Source: an uncultured Lachnospiraceae bacterium (GTDB lineage: Bacteria > Bacillota > Clostridia > Lachnospirales > Lachnospiraceae). From it: 6,706 nucleotides of DNA. The notes beneath the pieces were generated by a model. The model was not told the origin of the DNA. It was given only the letters and a program-made list of their open reading frames with translations, and searched no databases. Position 1 is the stretch's first letter. The number at the start of each line of letters is the position of its first letter. A program made the position numbers and the translations under genes. The stretch lies in assembly GCA_947565255.1 (NCBI GenBank), contig CANOFI010000133.1, positions 1-6,706 on the forward strand, read 5' to 3'. This document shows, piece by piece, positions 1 to 5,885 of this stretch.

Positions 1-272
1 AACGGAGTTTTGTCATTTTTGTATGTACTTTTGATTTGTTTGGTGAAGGAAGGCATATCTATACTTTTGAAAATCGCTGTATTCAAAATTTGGAGTTGGA
101 TCTTGGGGACGATACAACAAAGATTATTTTAAATACGAAGGGTACAATGAATGATGTGACACCGGAAATGAAAAAACTGCTTGATTTTATTGACGGTAAA
201 GAGCCGGAAGATGACTTTACCAGAGAATTAGATGAAGCGGTACAGTCTGTCAGAAATAATGAGAAATGGAGG

Positions 273-324
273 GTTCTGGACATCCGGGGGATGTCCGCTT
301 AGCACCGACCGAAACGGAGTGGAG
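273..324 (+). other. About 52-bp inserted segment with a perfect hairpin inside the Rpn gene
   Basis: This segment separates the two reading-frame halves of the Rpn gene. It holds GGACATCC (278-285), a GGG loop (286-288) and GGATGTCC (289-296), a perfect 8-bp stem, followed by the in-frame stop TAG at 300-302. The pentamer TGGAG occurs just before it (267-271) and at its end (320-324), which could be a short target duplication or a slippage scar. The boundaries are inferred from restoring the protein family pattern and may be off by a codon. Its size and palindrome suit a small REP-like or other dispersed palindromic element, but no second copy is present in this window to prove it. Confidence 0.5.
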
Positions 325-366
325 AAGGATTATATGACTTTGCAGATGAGTTATCAGGAGAAGTAT

Positions 367-408
367 GAGCAGGGGATTGAACAAGGTATTGAACAGGGTG
401 TAGAACAA
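367..408 (+). repeat. In-frame 12-bp tandem repeat encoding EQGI/EQGV units
   Basis: About three and a half 12-base units encode EQGI, EQGI, EQGV and EQ near the end of the Rpn gene. The units have diverged at wobble positions (GAG CAG GGG ATT, GAA CAA GGT ATT, GAA CAG GGT GTA). Such Glu/Gly-rich repeats are a usual feature of the tail of this family and probably vary in copy number by slippage. Confidence 0.75.
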
Positions 409-596
409 GAAAAAATAGATTCAGCAATGAGAATGATAGATGATGGAGACCTGCCATTAGAAAAAATTGCGATGTATTCTGGTCTCACTCTGGAACAGGT
501 GCTTGAATTGGAAAAGAAAATGCAACCGGTATAATGCTTGTTGCCTAATCTTATGGCATTTTCACTGCTTCTATTTTATATGAAAATTTTTTAAAG

Positions 597-1016
597 TTAT
601 AGATGAAAAACGAAAAAGATTAGGAAGGAGGGAGATAAATTCTCCTTCCGCTCTTTTAAAATAATTTTTGTCTTTAATCTGAATGCAATCCAACGCCCGT
701 CGCAGTCCTCGATGACAAATTCCTGATTCTGATAATCTGTCAGATGTAGGGGTTTGATTATTTTTACGCCTTTTGAGTTAAATTCATCTTCAAGGGCTTT
801 CCCATCATCTGTATACAAATATGCATCATAACCATACTGTTTTCTGTTTGGGTTTATATGCTCTGTGTTTGCTTGGAGTAAGAGAATTTCAATTTCATCT
901 TTATAAAGGCAGATATGTGGTTCTTTACACCCAAGATATTCAACTGCCCGAAATCCTAAACAAGATACATAAAAAAGCTCCAAAAATTGGTATGTAATTA
1001 AAATAACGGGAAACAT
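597..1016 (-). CDS. VOC family (glyoxalase/bleomycin-resistance fold) protein, probably decaying
   Basis: A 139-residue frame whose middle matches a small VOC-superfamily protein: FYVSCLGFRAVEY, then KDEIEILLLQAN, then NPNRKQYGYDAYLYTDD, then the ending EFVIEDCDGRWIAF. These are the usual beta-alpha-beta-beta-beta modules of a one-domain VOC protein of about 115-125 residues. Three things suggest decay. The N-terminal strand and helix before FYVS look compressed. No Shine-Dalgarno sequence precedes the ATG at 1016. After WIAF the frame runs on for some 27 residues through a terminator-like hairpin (623-649), and a one-base frame change just after that point would give an early TAA. It starts 34 bases after the PHP gene and could be co-transcribed with it. 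The VOC fold is confident; substrate and reaction cannot be told (the superfamily includes dioxygenases, isomerases and drug-binding proteins). It may be a pseudogene. Confidence 0.65.
   Translation of the reverse strand: MFPVILITYQFLELFYVSCLGFRAVEYLGCKEPHICLYKDEIEILLLQANTEHINPNRKQYGYDAYLYTDDGKALEDEFNSKGVKIIKPLHLTDYQNQEFVIEDCDGRWIAFRLKTKIILKERKENLSPSFLIFFVFHL
623..649. terminator. Terminator-like hairpin, possibly bidirectional
   Basis: GGAAGGAG (623-630) pairs perfectly with CTCCTTCC (642-649) across an 11-base loop. Read on the plus strand it is followed by GCTCTTTT and could end the Rpn transcript. Read on the minus strand it is followed by a T-rich stretch (CTTTTTCGTTTTT, within 606-619) and could end the PHP/VOC transcript. 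It lies inside the annotated end of the VOC reading frame, which suggests that the VOC stop codon was originally further upstream. The T tract is better on the minus strand. Confidence 0.5.
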
Positions 1017-1050
1017 ACCATTACAAACAGCAACAAAAATGCAGACATAA

Positions 1051-1821
1051 TTATGACAGAATCCCCCGGTATCTCCGCAGCGCCCGCCATCTTCTCGGAT
1101 AGTTAAGAAAGGTTAATATATGATGATAAATCCAGTAGCCCGAATAGATAAAAAAATCATGCGCCCAGCTGTTTTCTTTTTGCAGAATCTTTGTCCAGAC
1201 GTCGGGAATTTCCGGCTGGATGCCGGATTTGACCAGTTGAATCAGGTCGTCGTTTGACCGGACGGGCTCCTTAAATATGGTAAATGCGCAGCCGATAACA
1301 GACAGGCGGTGTGCGTCGGAGCCGCCTAAGGAAATTTTGCGGTAGCGTTTGGCAAATGCTTTTGCACGGACATTTGACAGCACTGGCTCGCATCCGTTAA
1401 AGCTTTCAATAAAGTCAAATGTTTCAAAAAGTTTCCGCCCTGCTTTTGCGGATTTTGTATTCATAAGTGAGGATTTCCCACTGCCGAAAGGGTGTGCCGG
1501 GCCAAGGATTCCGCCGAATTTATGAACGATGCGTTCTAGCTGATAAACGGAAAGCCCGCGCACTTTCAGAAGAGACAGCGTAACATGGTCAGGCAGGATA
1601 ACGAGGAAATGTCCGGCATCATTCGTGTCATATTCGATTCCCTTCAAAACCACAAAATCACTGGTTTTTGGGTCCCAGGAATCAAATCCCCTGTACGAAT
1701 TATGGTCGGTCACAAGCATGCCGTCAAATCCCAAATTTTTAAGCCTTCTAACATAATTTGCAATTGCTGTCTTTCCATCCAGAGATCCCTCTTTTGTGTG
1801 ACAATGCAAATCAAATTTCAT
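1051..1821 (-). CDS. PHP-domain metal-dependent phosphoesterase
   Basis: A complete 256-residue PHP (polymerase and histidinol phosphatase) protein. Predicted metal ligands are all visible: the HxH motif (His6, His8), Asp15, TDHN (Asp39-His40), Glu63 in KGIEYD, His71, His110 in GPAHPFG, Glu139, and the closing SDAH (Asp169, His171). Such stand-alone cytoplasmic proteins usually bind a two- or three-metal centre and hydrolyse phosphate esters; some act on nucleotide 3',5'-bisphosphates or 5'-phosphorylated nucleic acid ends, but the substrate here is unknown. The start is supported by GGAGGG (minus strand, 1829-1834) seven bases before the ATG. Residues after about 205 form an extra tail with an aromatic stretch (FFIYSGYWIYHHILTF) and an arginine-rich end, beyond the catalytic fold. 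The gene is divergent from the esterase operon and is followed after 34 bases by the VOC gene. Confidence 0.88.
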   Translation of the reverse strand: MKFDLHCHTKEGSLDGKTAIANYVRRLKNLGFDGMLVTDHNSYRGFDSWDPKTSDFVVLKGIEYDTNDAGHFLVILPDHVTLSLLKVRGLSVYQLERIVHKFGGILGPAHPFGSGKSSLMNTKSAKAGRKLFETFDFIESFNGCEPVLSNVRAKAFAKRYRKISLGGSDAHRLSVIGCAFTIFKEPVRSNDDLIQLVKSGIQPEIPDVWTKILQKENSWAHDFFIYSGYWIYHHILTFLNYPRRWRALRRYRGILS

Positions 1822-2080
1822 GTAGAATCCCTCCGTTTGTGTAGTATCGTTCTATGCGAAAGAATCAAATTGTATCAATTGTGCGTGCAATTCATTCAAT
1901 TTAAAGACTGCACATTGATCAAATAAACAAAAGTAATATATCCACATCCATTGGAATTTATACATAAAAACATGGACTTGGATTTTAAGTGATCAGCAAA
2001 TAGTAGTAATTAGTACTTTTCTTTCCATATTTTATATGTTAAAATAATATGAACAATATTTTTTACGAGGAGGCTTGCAG
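1822..2080. promoter_or_regulatory. Divergent intergenic region between PHP gene and esterase operon
   Basis: These 259 AT-rich bases must carry the promoters of both divergent units, but no consensus -35/-10 pair stands out, so none is assigned. Visible small structures are AATTG-TGCGTG-CAATT (1877-1892), an 8-bp palindrome TTGATCAA (1915-1922) and a second TGATCA (1990-1995). The A/T-rich stretch at about 2028-2050 probably contains the -10 region of the esterase operon. No small gene or structured RNA was recognised here. Confidence 0.4.
2067..2073 (+). promoter_or_regulatory. Shine-Dalgarno GAGGAGG that fixes the esterase start
   Basis: GAGGAGG ends seven bases before the GTG at 2081, which is ideal spacing. 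The in-frame TTG at 2075 lies one base after it and is too close to be used, so GTG 2081 is the supported start of the esterase. Confidence 0.8.
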
Positions 2081-2986
2081 GTGAAAAAGGGTATAGTGAA
2101 ATGCTTGGCCGGCAGTGCGCTGATGTTGGGACTTTTTTGTGCCACGGCATTTGGCGGGGAAGCGACGGCAAAAGCGGAGACAGAGTTTACAGAGTCGAAG
2201 ACCATTTGGGTAATTGGGGATTCTATTTCTTCGGACCATAATGACGAGGATAATTTAAGGGACAATAAAGTACCGATTACCGGATGGGGAAATGTATTGC
2301 AGAATTATGTTTCATCAGACGTCAAAATTGAGAACAGGGCCCGTTCAGGGAGAAGTTCAAAAAGCTACACGACAGAACAGGTGTACAAGGAGGTAATGAG
2401 AAAGGTACAGCCTGGTGATTACATGATCGTCCAGTTTGGACACAACGATGAAAAAAAGGAGACCAGTAAACTTTACACGGACCCGTCGGGGAGTTCCGAT
2501 ACGGAAGAATCCTTTAAGTGGTATATAAAAAATTATTTTATTGAGCCTAATTTTGAAAAAGGCGCAAGAACCATTCTGGCATCCAGCGTTGTGCGCTATA
2601 CATTTGAGGATGGCAAGATGGGCGAGCAGACGCATGAGCCGTATGCGAAGGCGATGAAGGAGCTGGCGGAGGAGTACCAGGCACAGGGAAAAGAGGTTTA
2701 TTTTATTGACACCTATGAGATTACAAAGAATCTGTACGAACAGATGGGTGAAAAAAAGGCGAAAAAAATGCATGCGGTCCTGGGCCAGGACCCGGATACC
2801 GAGCTGGATACTACGCATTATGGCCCGTACGGCGCCATGTATATGGGCGGTGTAATGGCAAAAGAGTTAAAGGCGCTTGGCATTTCGTGCTGCCAGGAAA
2901 TTAAGACTGCAAAAATTGCGGACAAGGGTGCCGCAGGACAGGCAAGAAAAAATGTGAAAAAATTTGACTGGAGGCAGGGAAGCTGA
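2081..2986 (+). CDS. Secreted SGNH-hydrolase, rhamnogalacturonan acetylesterase (CE12)-like
   Basis: A 301-residue exported esterase beginning at GTG 2081. Residues 1-32 form a signal peptide: MKKGIVK, a hydrophobic core LAGSALMLGLFCATAF, and a likely signal peptidase I site after AKA (30-32). The SGNH blocks are in order: GDS with nucleophile Ser48, Gly90 in ARSGRSS, GHND with Asn122 (121-123), and DTTHYGPYGA with catalytic Asp243 and His246. The GHND block, the SSVVRYTF segment (168-175) and the DxxH ending resemble CE12 enzymes such as Bacillus RhgT/YesT, which remove acetyl groups from rhamnogalacturonan; the exact acetylated glycan is inferred, not shown. Residues 275-301 are an extra lysine/arginine-rich tail. 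The stop overlaps the start of the lipoprotein gene by one base, so both are very likely translated together. The protein should act outside the membrane. Confidence 0.85.
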   Translation: MKKGIVKCLAGSALMLGLFCATAFGGEATAKAETEFTESKTIWVIGDSISSDHNDEDNLRDNKVPITGWGNVLQNYVSSDVKIENRARSGRSSKSYTTEQVYKEVMRKVQPGDYMIVQFGHNDEKKETSKLYTDPSGSSDTEESFKWYIKNYFIEPNFEKGARTILASSVVRYTFEDGKMGEQTHEPYAKAMKELAEEYQAQGKEVYFIDTYEITKNLYEQMGEKKAKKMHAVLGQDPDTELDTTHYGPYGAMYMGGVMAKELKALGISCCQEIKTAKIADKGAAGQARKNVKKFDWRQGS

Positions 2987-3600
2987 TGAAAAAATTATGT
3001 AAACTATATATGGGCGTGTGCATATTGTCTGTTTTGCTGACAGGATGCCAGAGCTCTGGAAGTTCTGACAACAGCGACAGCGCGCGTTATGTGAAGGCCC
3101 TGCTTGATGTCGCATATGGGAAAGATGTAAAGGAGTATGCAGAGCTTACCGGTGAAAAGGAAGCCGATGTGAAAAAACATGCCGGGCACTCGCTTGCGGC
3201 GGAGGCAAAAGTTATGGCGGCATATTTTGGCATGGAGGAGCCTTCCGAAGAGGTGGTAAGCACATTTGAAGAAATCTGTACGCTGCTCTATGAAAAAGCA
3301 TCCTATTCTGTGGAGGAAAAGGACGGAAAGGTGACAGTTACCATCAATCCGGTTACCACGCTGCAGTCTGATGCTGTGACGGAATATGCGGATAATTATA
3401 ATATAAAAACATTTGTGGACGGAGAGGCATCCGATGATGAAGCCTTTGCAAAAGGGCTGTTGGAAGCGGTAAAGGCGGAGAAGGCAGGTACTGCAAAGGA
3501 AAGCATCAAAGTGACAGTAATCGTAAAAGAAAAGGATAAAACGTTTACAGTCAGTGACGAAGATTTGATGAAAATTGACGAACAGATCATTGCATATTAA
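2986..3600 (+). CDS. Small lipoprotein of unknown function, coupled to the esterase
   Basis: A 204-residue lipoprotein. The N-terminus MKKLCKLYMGVCILSVLLTGC has a positive start, a hydrophobic core and a lipobox LTGC, so cleavage and lipidation at Cys21 and anchoring on the outer face of the membrane are expected. A Ser/Asp/Asn-rich linker (22-32) follows. The mature part is acidic and Lys/Glu-rich, with predicted helices (about 33-100) and two beta-type segments, KVTVTINPV and SIKVTVIVKEKDKTFTV. The helix-then-strand layout recalls small Firmicutes lipoproteins of the DUF5105 type, but I cannot confirm membership. The ATG shares its A with the TGA of the esterase gene, and GGAGG (2970-2974) lies 11 bases upstream, showing translational coupling. 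No catalytic motif is visible; a role in holding or assisting the esterase or in binding glycan at the surface is only a guess. Confidence 0.8.
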   Translation: MKKLCKLYMGVCILSVLLTGCQSSGSSDNSDSARYVKALLDVAYGKDVKEYAELTGEKEADVKKHAGHSLAAEAKVMAAYFGMEEPSEEVVSTFEEICTLLYEKASYSVEEKDGKVTVTINPVTTLQSDAVTEYADNYNIKTFVDGEASDDEAFAKGLLEAVKAEKAGTAKESIKVTVIVKEKDKTFTVSDEDLMKIDEQIIAY

Positions 3601-3742
3601 GGGAAAATGGATAATTGTAAAATATGAAGTCGATTGACTTTTGCAGGATTTGTTTTATTTTCAAATATTGCACAAACTTGTCGCCTCGAATAAGACTTTT
3701 GCAATTATCTTAATATAATAAGAAATAAAGTGAGGAGAAATT
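3601..3742 (+). promoter_or_regulatory. Promoter/operator region of the glycoside hydrolase gene
   Basis: This 142-base gap has a perfect -10 box TATAAT (3714-3719), 23 bases before the start codon at 3743. At 16-18 bp spacing the -35 region (around 3691-3696, TAAGAC) fits the consensus poorly, which is typical of activator-dependent promoters. The 10-mer GACTTTTGCA occurs twice in direct orientation, at 3636-3645 and 3694-3703; the second copy overlaps the -35 position. An imperfect inverted repeat (3642-3652 with 3662-3672, 9 of 11 matches) and a short palindrome AAGTC-GATT-GACTT (3627-3640) are also present. GAGGAG at 3732-3737 is the ribosome binding site. There is no convincing terminator for the upstream operon. 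Confidence 0.6.
3636..3703 (+). repeat. Direct repeat pair GACTTTTGCA, candidate activator sites
   Basis: Two identical 10-base copies begin at 3636 and 3694, 58 bp apart start to start (about five and a half helical turns). Direct half-sites with one copy next to the -35 are the usual layout for AraC-type activators, and an AraC-type regulator gene lies just downstream of the hydrolase. Binding is inferred. Confidence 0.45.
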
Positions 3743-5881
3743 ATGTACATGTTAGAAATAGACAGGCAGCTGGCTTATCCGAACAGAAGTCTTCGTGCCT
3801 GGGTCGGAAAGCTTCTGTTTGCACCGGTTGGCGAGCGTCTGTTTTGTGACTGTCTGAATAAGGAGCCTGGATTTACCGGCCATATTGATTTTATACACAA
3901 AATGAATATGGACCAGCTGTTTACCGTAAAATGCAGTACCAGCCCTGATTATATTACAGCGGAAACGGTGTGGTATCCAAGCCGCCTGACCATGGAATTT
4001 GAGGATGAGGACATTCGTTTTCACGAAGTAAAAATGATTACGAATGATGATATCGCATTTTGTGCGCAGACCTGGGAAAATCGTTCCGGTGAACCGATTA
4101 CCCTTTCCCTTGCTGTCAGTCCGTCCAGATGTGAGGTTTCAAAGGAGGATGGTTATACCTGGATACAGATGTCTGAGGCGCGCAAGAATATTGTGGTCGG
4201 CGCGGCAATTGCGTGGGATGCGTCCGATACAGATGAGATTGTGCTGCAGCGAGGGCAGACCGTATCTTTTACAGTGGCGGCGGCAACGGGAAACCTCTCA
4301 TCTGACAGAGATGGAAAGGAACAGATTGTGGAACGTCTTCACAAATTTTTTGCGAAACAGCTGCAGCCATCGGAGTATGTGGACCAGAATGCGAAAGAAT
4401 TTGAGACATTTTTTACAGAGCTTCCGACGTTTGAATCCAGCGACCCGGTGCTGAACAAAACCTGGTACTACCGCTGGTATATACTGCGGCACTGCACCTC
4501 AAAACCCCAGTATGGATTTTTGCAGCATACCACGGTCTATGAGGGGCGTGCACATAAGACGGGAAAGCGCAAGCCGCTGGATATTACCGGCTGGGAATTC
4601 AGCCGTCTCATTTGTCTGTCCACGCCGCTGCAGATGACAGATTACAAATGGTGCCCGGATAAGGAATTGCTGCATGACATTGTAAGAGGCTTTTTTGACC
4701 AGGAAGATGAAAACGGCATTGTGCAGTCTGCATTTGTGCATCATAAGGGCAGTTCCTTCTGCAATTTTATGGTATGGGTCGTATATCAGATGTATCTGGT
4801 TGACGGGGATTTGGAATTTATCAAAGAAATGCTTCCGCTGATGAAAAAATGCGTGGATGGCAATACCAAAATGTACGGCGCGTCAAACGACAATCTGCAG
4901 ATCGAGGAAAAGCATTCCCGGACCGGAAAGGAATTTCAGCCAAGCTACTGGTATTTTACGGAATTCTCGGTAAACAGAAAGGACAAAAGTCTTGTAACGC
5001 CGTTAAAACGCATGGATACTTCCATATACCATTATCTGAATACGCTTGGTCTTGCGAAAATGATGGAGGCAGCCGGAGAGGCGGATGCGGCATTTTATCA
5101 GGATTTTGCAGATACACTTGCAGAACAGATCAATGAGAAGGCGTGGGATGATGAGACGAAGTTTTATTATGACCTGCACCATGAAACGGACGAGAAGGCT
5201 CTTGTAAAAAATATTGTCGGTTTTTATCCGCACTGGGCGGAGATTACCGGAACAGAACATCTGGCAGCGCTGGACTACCTGTTTGGTGAAGAGTATTTCA
5301 ACACAGGAAGTGTATTTGCGACAACGTCGAAGGATGCTGCCCCCGGATATGCTGCCGACGGCGCCTGGATGGGGTATTTGAAAAGCCGTGACGGCTGTAT
5401 GTGGAACGGTCCGTCCTGGCCCTATACAAACGGCATAATGCTGGACATGCTCGGCAAGCAGACGAAAGCCAGTCATCACGAATATGACGGACAGTTTGCA
5501 CATTTTCTGAGGGAATATTCCCTGCAGCATTACAAAGAAAGAAATCTGCATTATCCATATCTTGTGGAGCAGTATCACGCTGAAACAGGGGAAGGCATGA
5601 GCGATGAGCCCGATTACAATCATTCCTATTACCTGGAGCTTTTGATTGCCCATGTGGCAGGCTTAAAAATAGAGACCGACAGAATCGTGATTGACCCGGT
5701 AGATGTGGGGCTGAAATATTTCAGGCTTGACAATGTGAAGGTGCGGGGTAAGAAGCTGTCGATTGCCTATTCGGACAAGGCGCGTCCGGATAAGCAGTTA
5801 GAGGCAGGATTTGTAGTCACATTAGACGGCAAAGAGGCCGCAAGGCTGGAGGCACCGGGACGGGTGGAGATTGCGTTATAG
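3743..5881 (+). CDS. Cytoplasmic (alpha/alpha)6-barrel glycoside hydrolase, GH37/GH63/MGH1-like
   Basis: A 712-residue enzyme without signal peptide or membrane segment, so it should act on sugars already inside the cell. Residues 1 to about 225 look like a beta-sandwich domain, about 230-650 like an (alpha/alpha)6 barrel (WYYRWYILRH near the start), and about 655-712 like a closing beta module. Barrel motifs of the trehalase/GH63 clan are visible: VYEGRAH, DITGWEFSR, GCMWNGPSWPYTNG (from about Cys552) and LVEQYHAETGEG. By analogy with that clan, Glu609 in the last motif is the likely catalytic base, and Glu285 (or Asp280) sits where GH37 trehalases have the catalytic Asp of GWDFS. The start ATG 3743 follows GAGGAG by five bases; ATG 3749 is a possible alternative. 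The gene has its own promoter region and ends four bases from the convergent AraC gene. The fold is confident; substrate (glucoside, mannosylglycerate-like, rhamnoside or other) is not determined. Confidence 0.82.
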   Translation: MYMLEIDRQLAYPNRSLRAWVGKLLFAPVGERLFCDCLNKEPGFTGHIDFIHKMNMDQLFTVKCSTSPDYITAETVWYPSRLTMEFEDEDIRFHEVKMITNDDIAFCAQTWENRSGEPITLSLAVSPSRCEVSKEDGYTWIQMSEARKNIVVGAAIAWDASDTDEIVLQRGQTVSFTVAAATGNLSSDRDGKEQIVERLHKFFAKQLQPSEYVDQNAKEFETFFTELPTFESSDPVLNKTWYYRWYILRHCTSKPQYGFLQHTTVYEGRAHKTGKRKPLDITGWEFSRLICLSTPLQMTDYKWCPDKELLHDIVRGFFDQEDENGIVQSAFVHHKGSSFCNFMVWVVYQMYLVDGDLEFIKEMLPLMKKCVDGNTKMYGASNDNLQIEEKHSRTGKEFQPSYWYFTEFSVNRKDKSLVTPLKRMDTSIYHYLNTLGLAKMMEAAGEADAAFYQDFADTLAEQINEKAWDDETKFYYDLHHETDEKALVKNIVGFYPHWAEITGTEHLAALDYLFGEEYFNTGSVFATTSKDAAPGYAADGAWMGYLKSRDGCMWNGPSWPYTNGIMLDMLGKQTKASHHEYDGQFAHFLREYSLQHYKERNLHYPYLVEQYHAETGEGMSDEPDYNHSYYLELLIAHVAGLKIETDRIVIDPVDVGLKYFRLDNVKVRGKKLSIAYSDKARPDKQLEAGFVVTLDGKEAARLEAPGRVEIAL

Positions 5882-5885
5882 CAGA

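Larger units (their letters stand above)
1..534 (+). pseudogene. Rpn family nuclease/transposase-like gene, 3' part, frame-disrupted
   Basis: This is the C-terminal part of an Rpn (recombination-promoting nuclease, PD-(D/E)XK superfamily) transposase-like protein; the start and catalytic core lie before the window. Frame 3 (from position 3) reads VIFVCTFDLFGEGRHIYTFE and then a DGKEPEDDFTRELDEAV stretch, both characteristic of the family, up to NNEKWR. It then runs into a TAG at 300-302. The expected continuation (KDYMTLQMSYQEKYEQG and onward) is in frame 1 from 325 and ends at TAA 532-534. Joining codon 270-272 to codon 325 gives a normal-looking WRKDYMTL junction, so about 52 extra bases separate the two halves. 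The tail has the usual low-complexity EQGI-type repeats (367-408) followed by a small helical domain ending LEQVLELEKKMQPV. Family members are thought to act in RecA-independent DNA transfer and to spread horizontally; this copy looks inactive unless ribosomes can cross the gap. Family call is firm, pseudogene status likely. Confidence 0.8.

Noticed and set aside
264..334. Programmed ribosome bypassing (as in phage T4 gene 60) across the roughly 50-base gap in the Rpn gene
   Set aside because: The gap size, hairpin and early stop recall that system, but no matching take-off and landing codon pair puts the ribosome into the correct downstream frame: landing on the AGG at 326-328 or the TGG at 320-322 leads to a TGA soon after. 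Disruption is simpler.
232..534. Independent 100-residue gene starting at ATG 232
   Set aside because: Its first 30 residues are the out-of-frame reading of the Rpn coding sequence and the inserted segment; only the part from about 325 is family-like. It is the second half of the broken gene.
1585..1926. Open frame of 113 codons on the plus strand over the PHP start
   Set aside because: Mostly antisense to the conserved N-terminal half of the PHP protein, no ribosome binding site and no recognisable domain.
2075..2080. TTG start codon for the esterase
   Set aside because: Only one base separates it from the Shine-Dalgarno sequence; the GTG at 2081 has proper spacing and starts a standard signal peptide.
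2126..2146. Lipobox in the esterase signal peptide (Cys20)
   Set aside because: The residues before it (GLF) do not fit the lipobox, and a good AxA-type site follows at residues 30-32.
3642..3672. Intrinsic terminator for the lipoprotein operon
   Set aside because: The inverted repeat can form a hairpin, but it is AT-rich and not followed by a T tract, so it reads better as an operator or is incidental.
4044..4454. Open frame of 136 codons on the plus strand inside the hydrolase gene
   Set aside because: Out-of-frame overlap with the hydrolase, Arg/Pro-rich composition and no family resemblance.
5003..5653. Open frame of 216 codons on the minus strand inside the hydrolase gene
   Set aside because: It lies antisense to well conserved hydrolase motifs, has no ribosome binding site and codes for a Cys/Ile/Arg-rich sequence typical of shadow frames.
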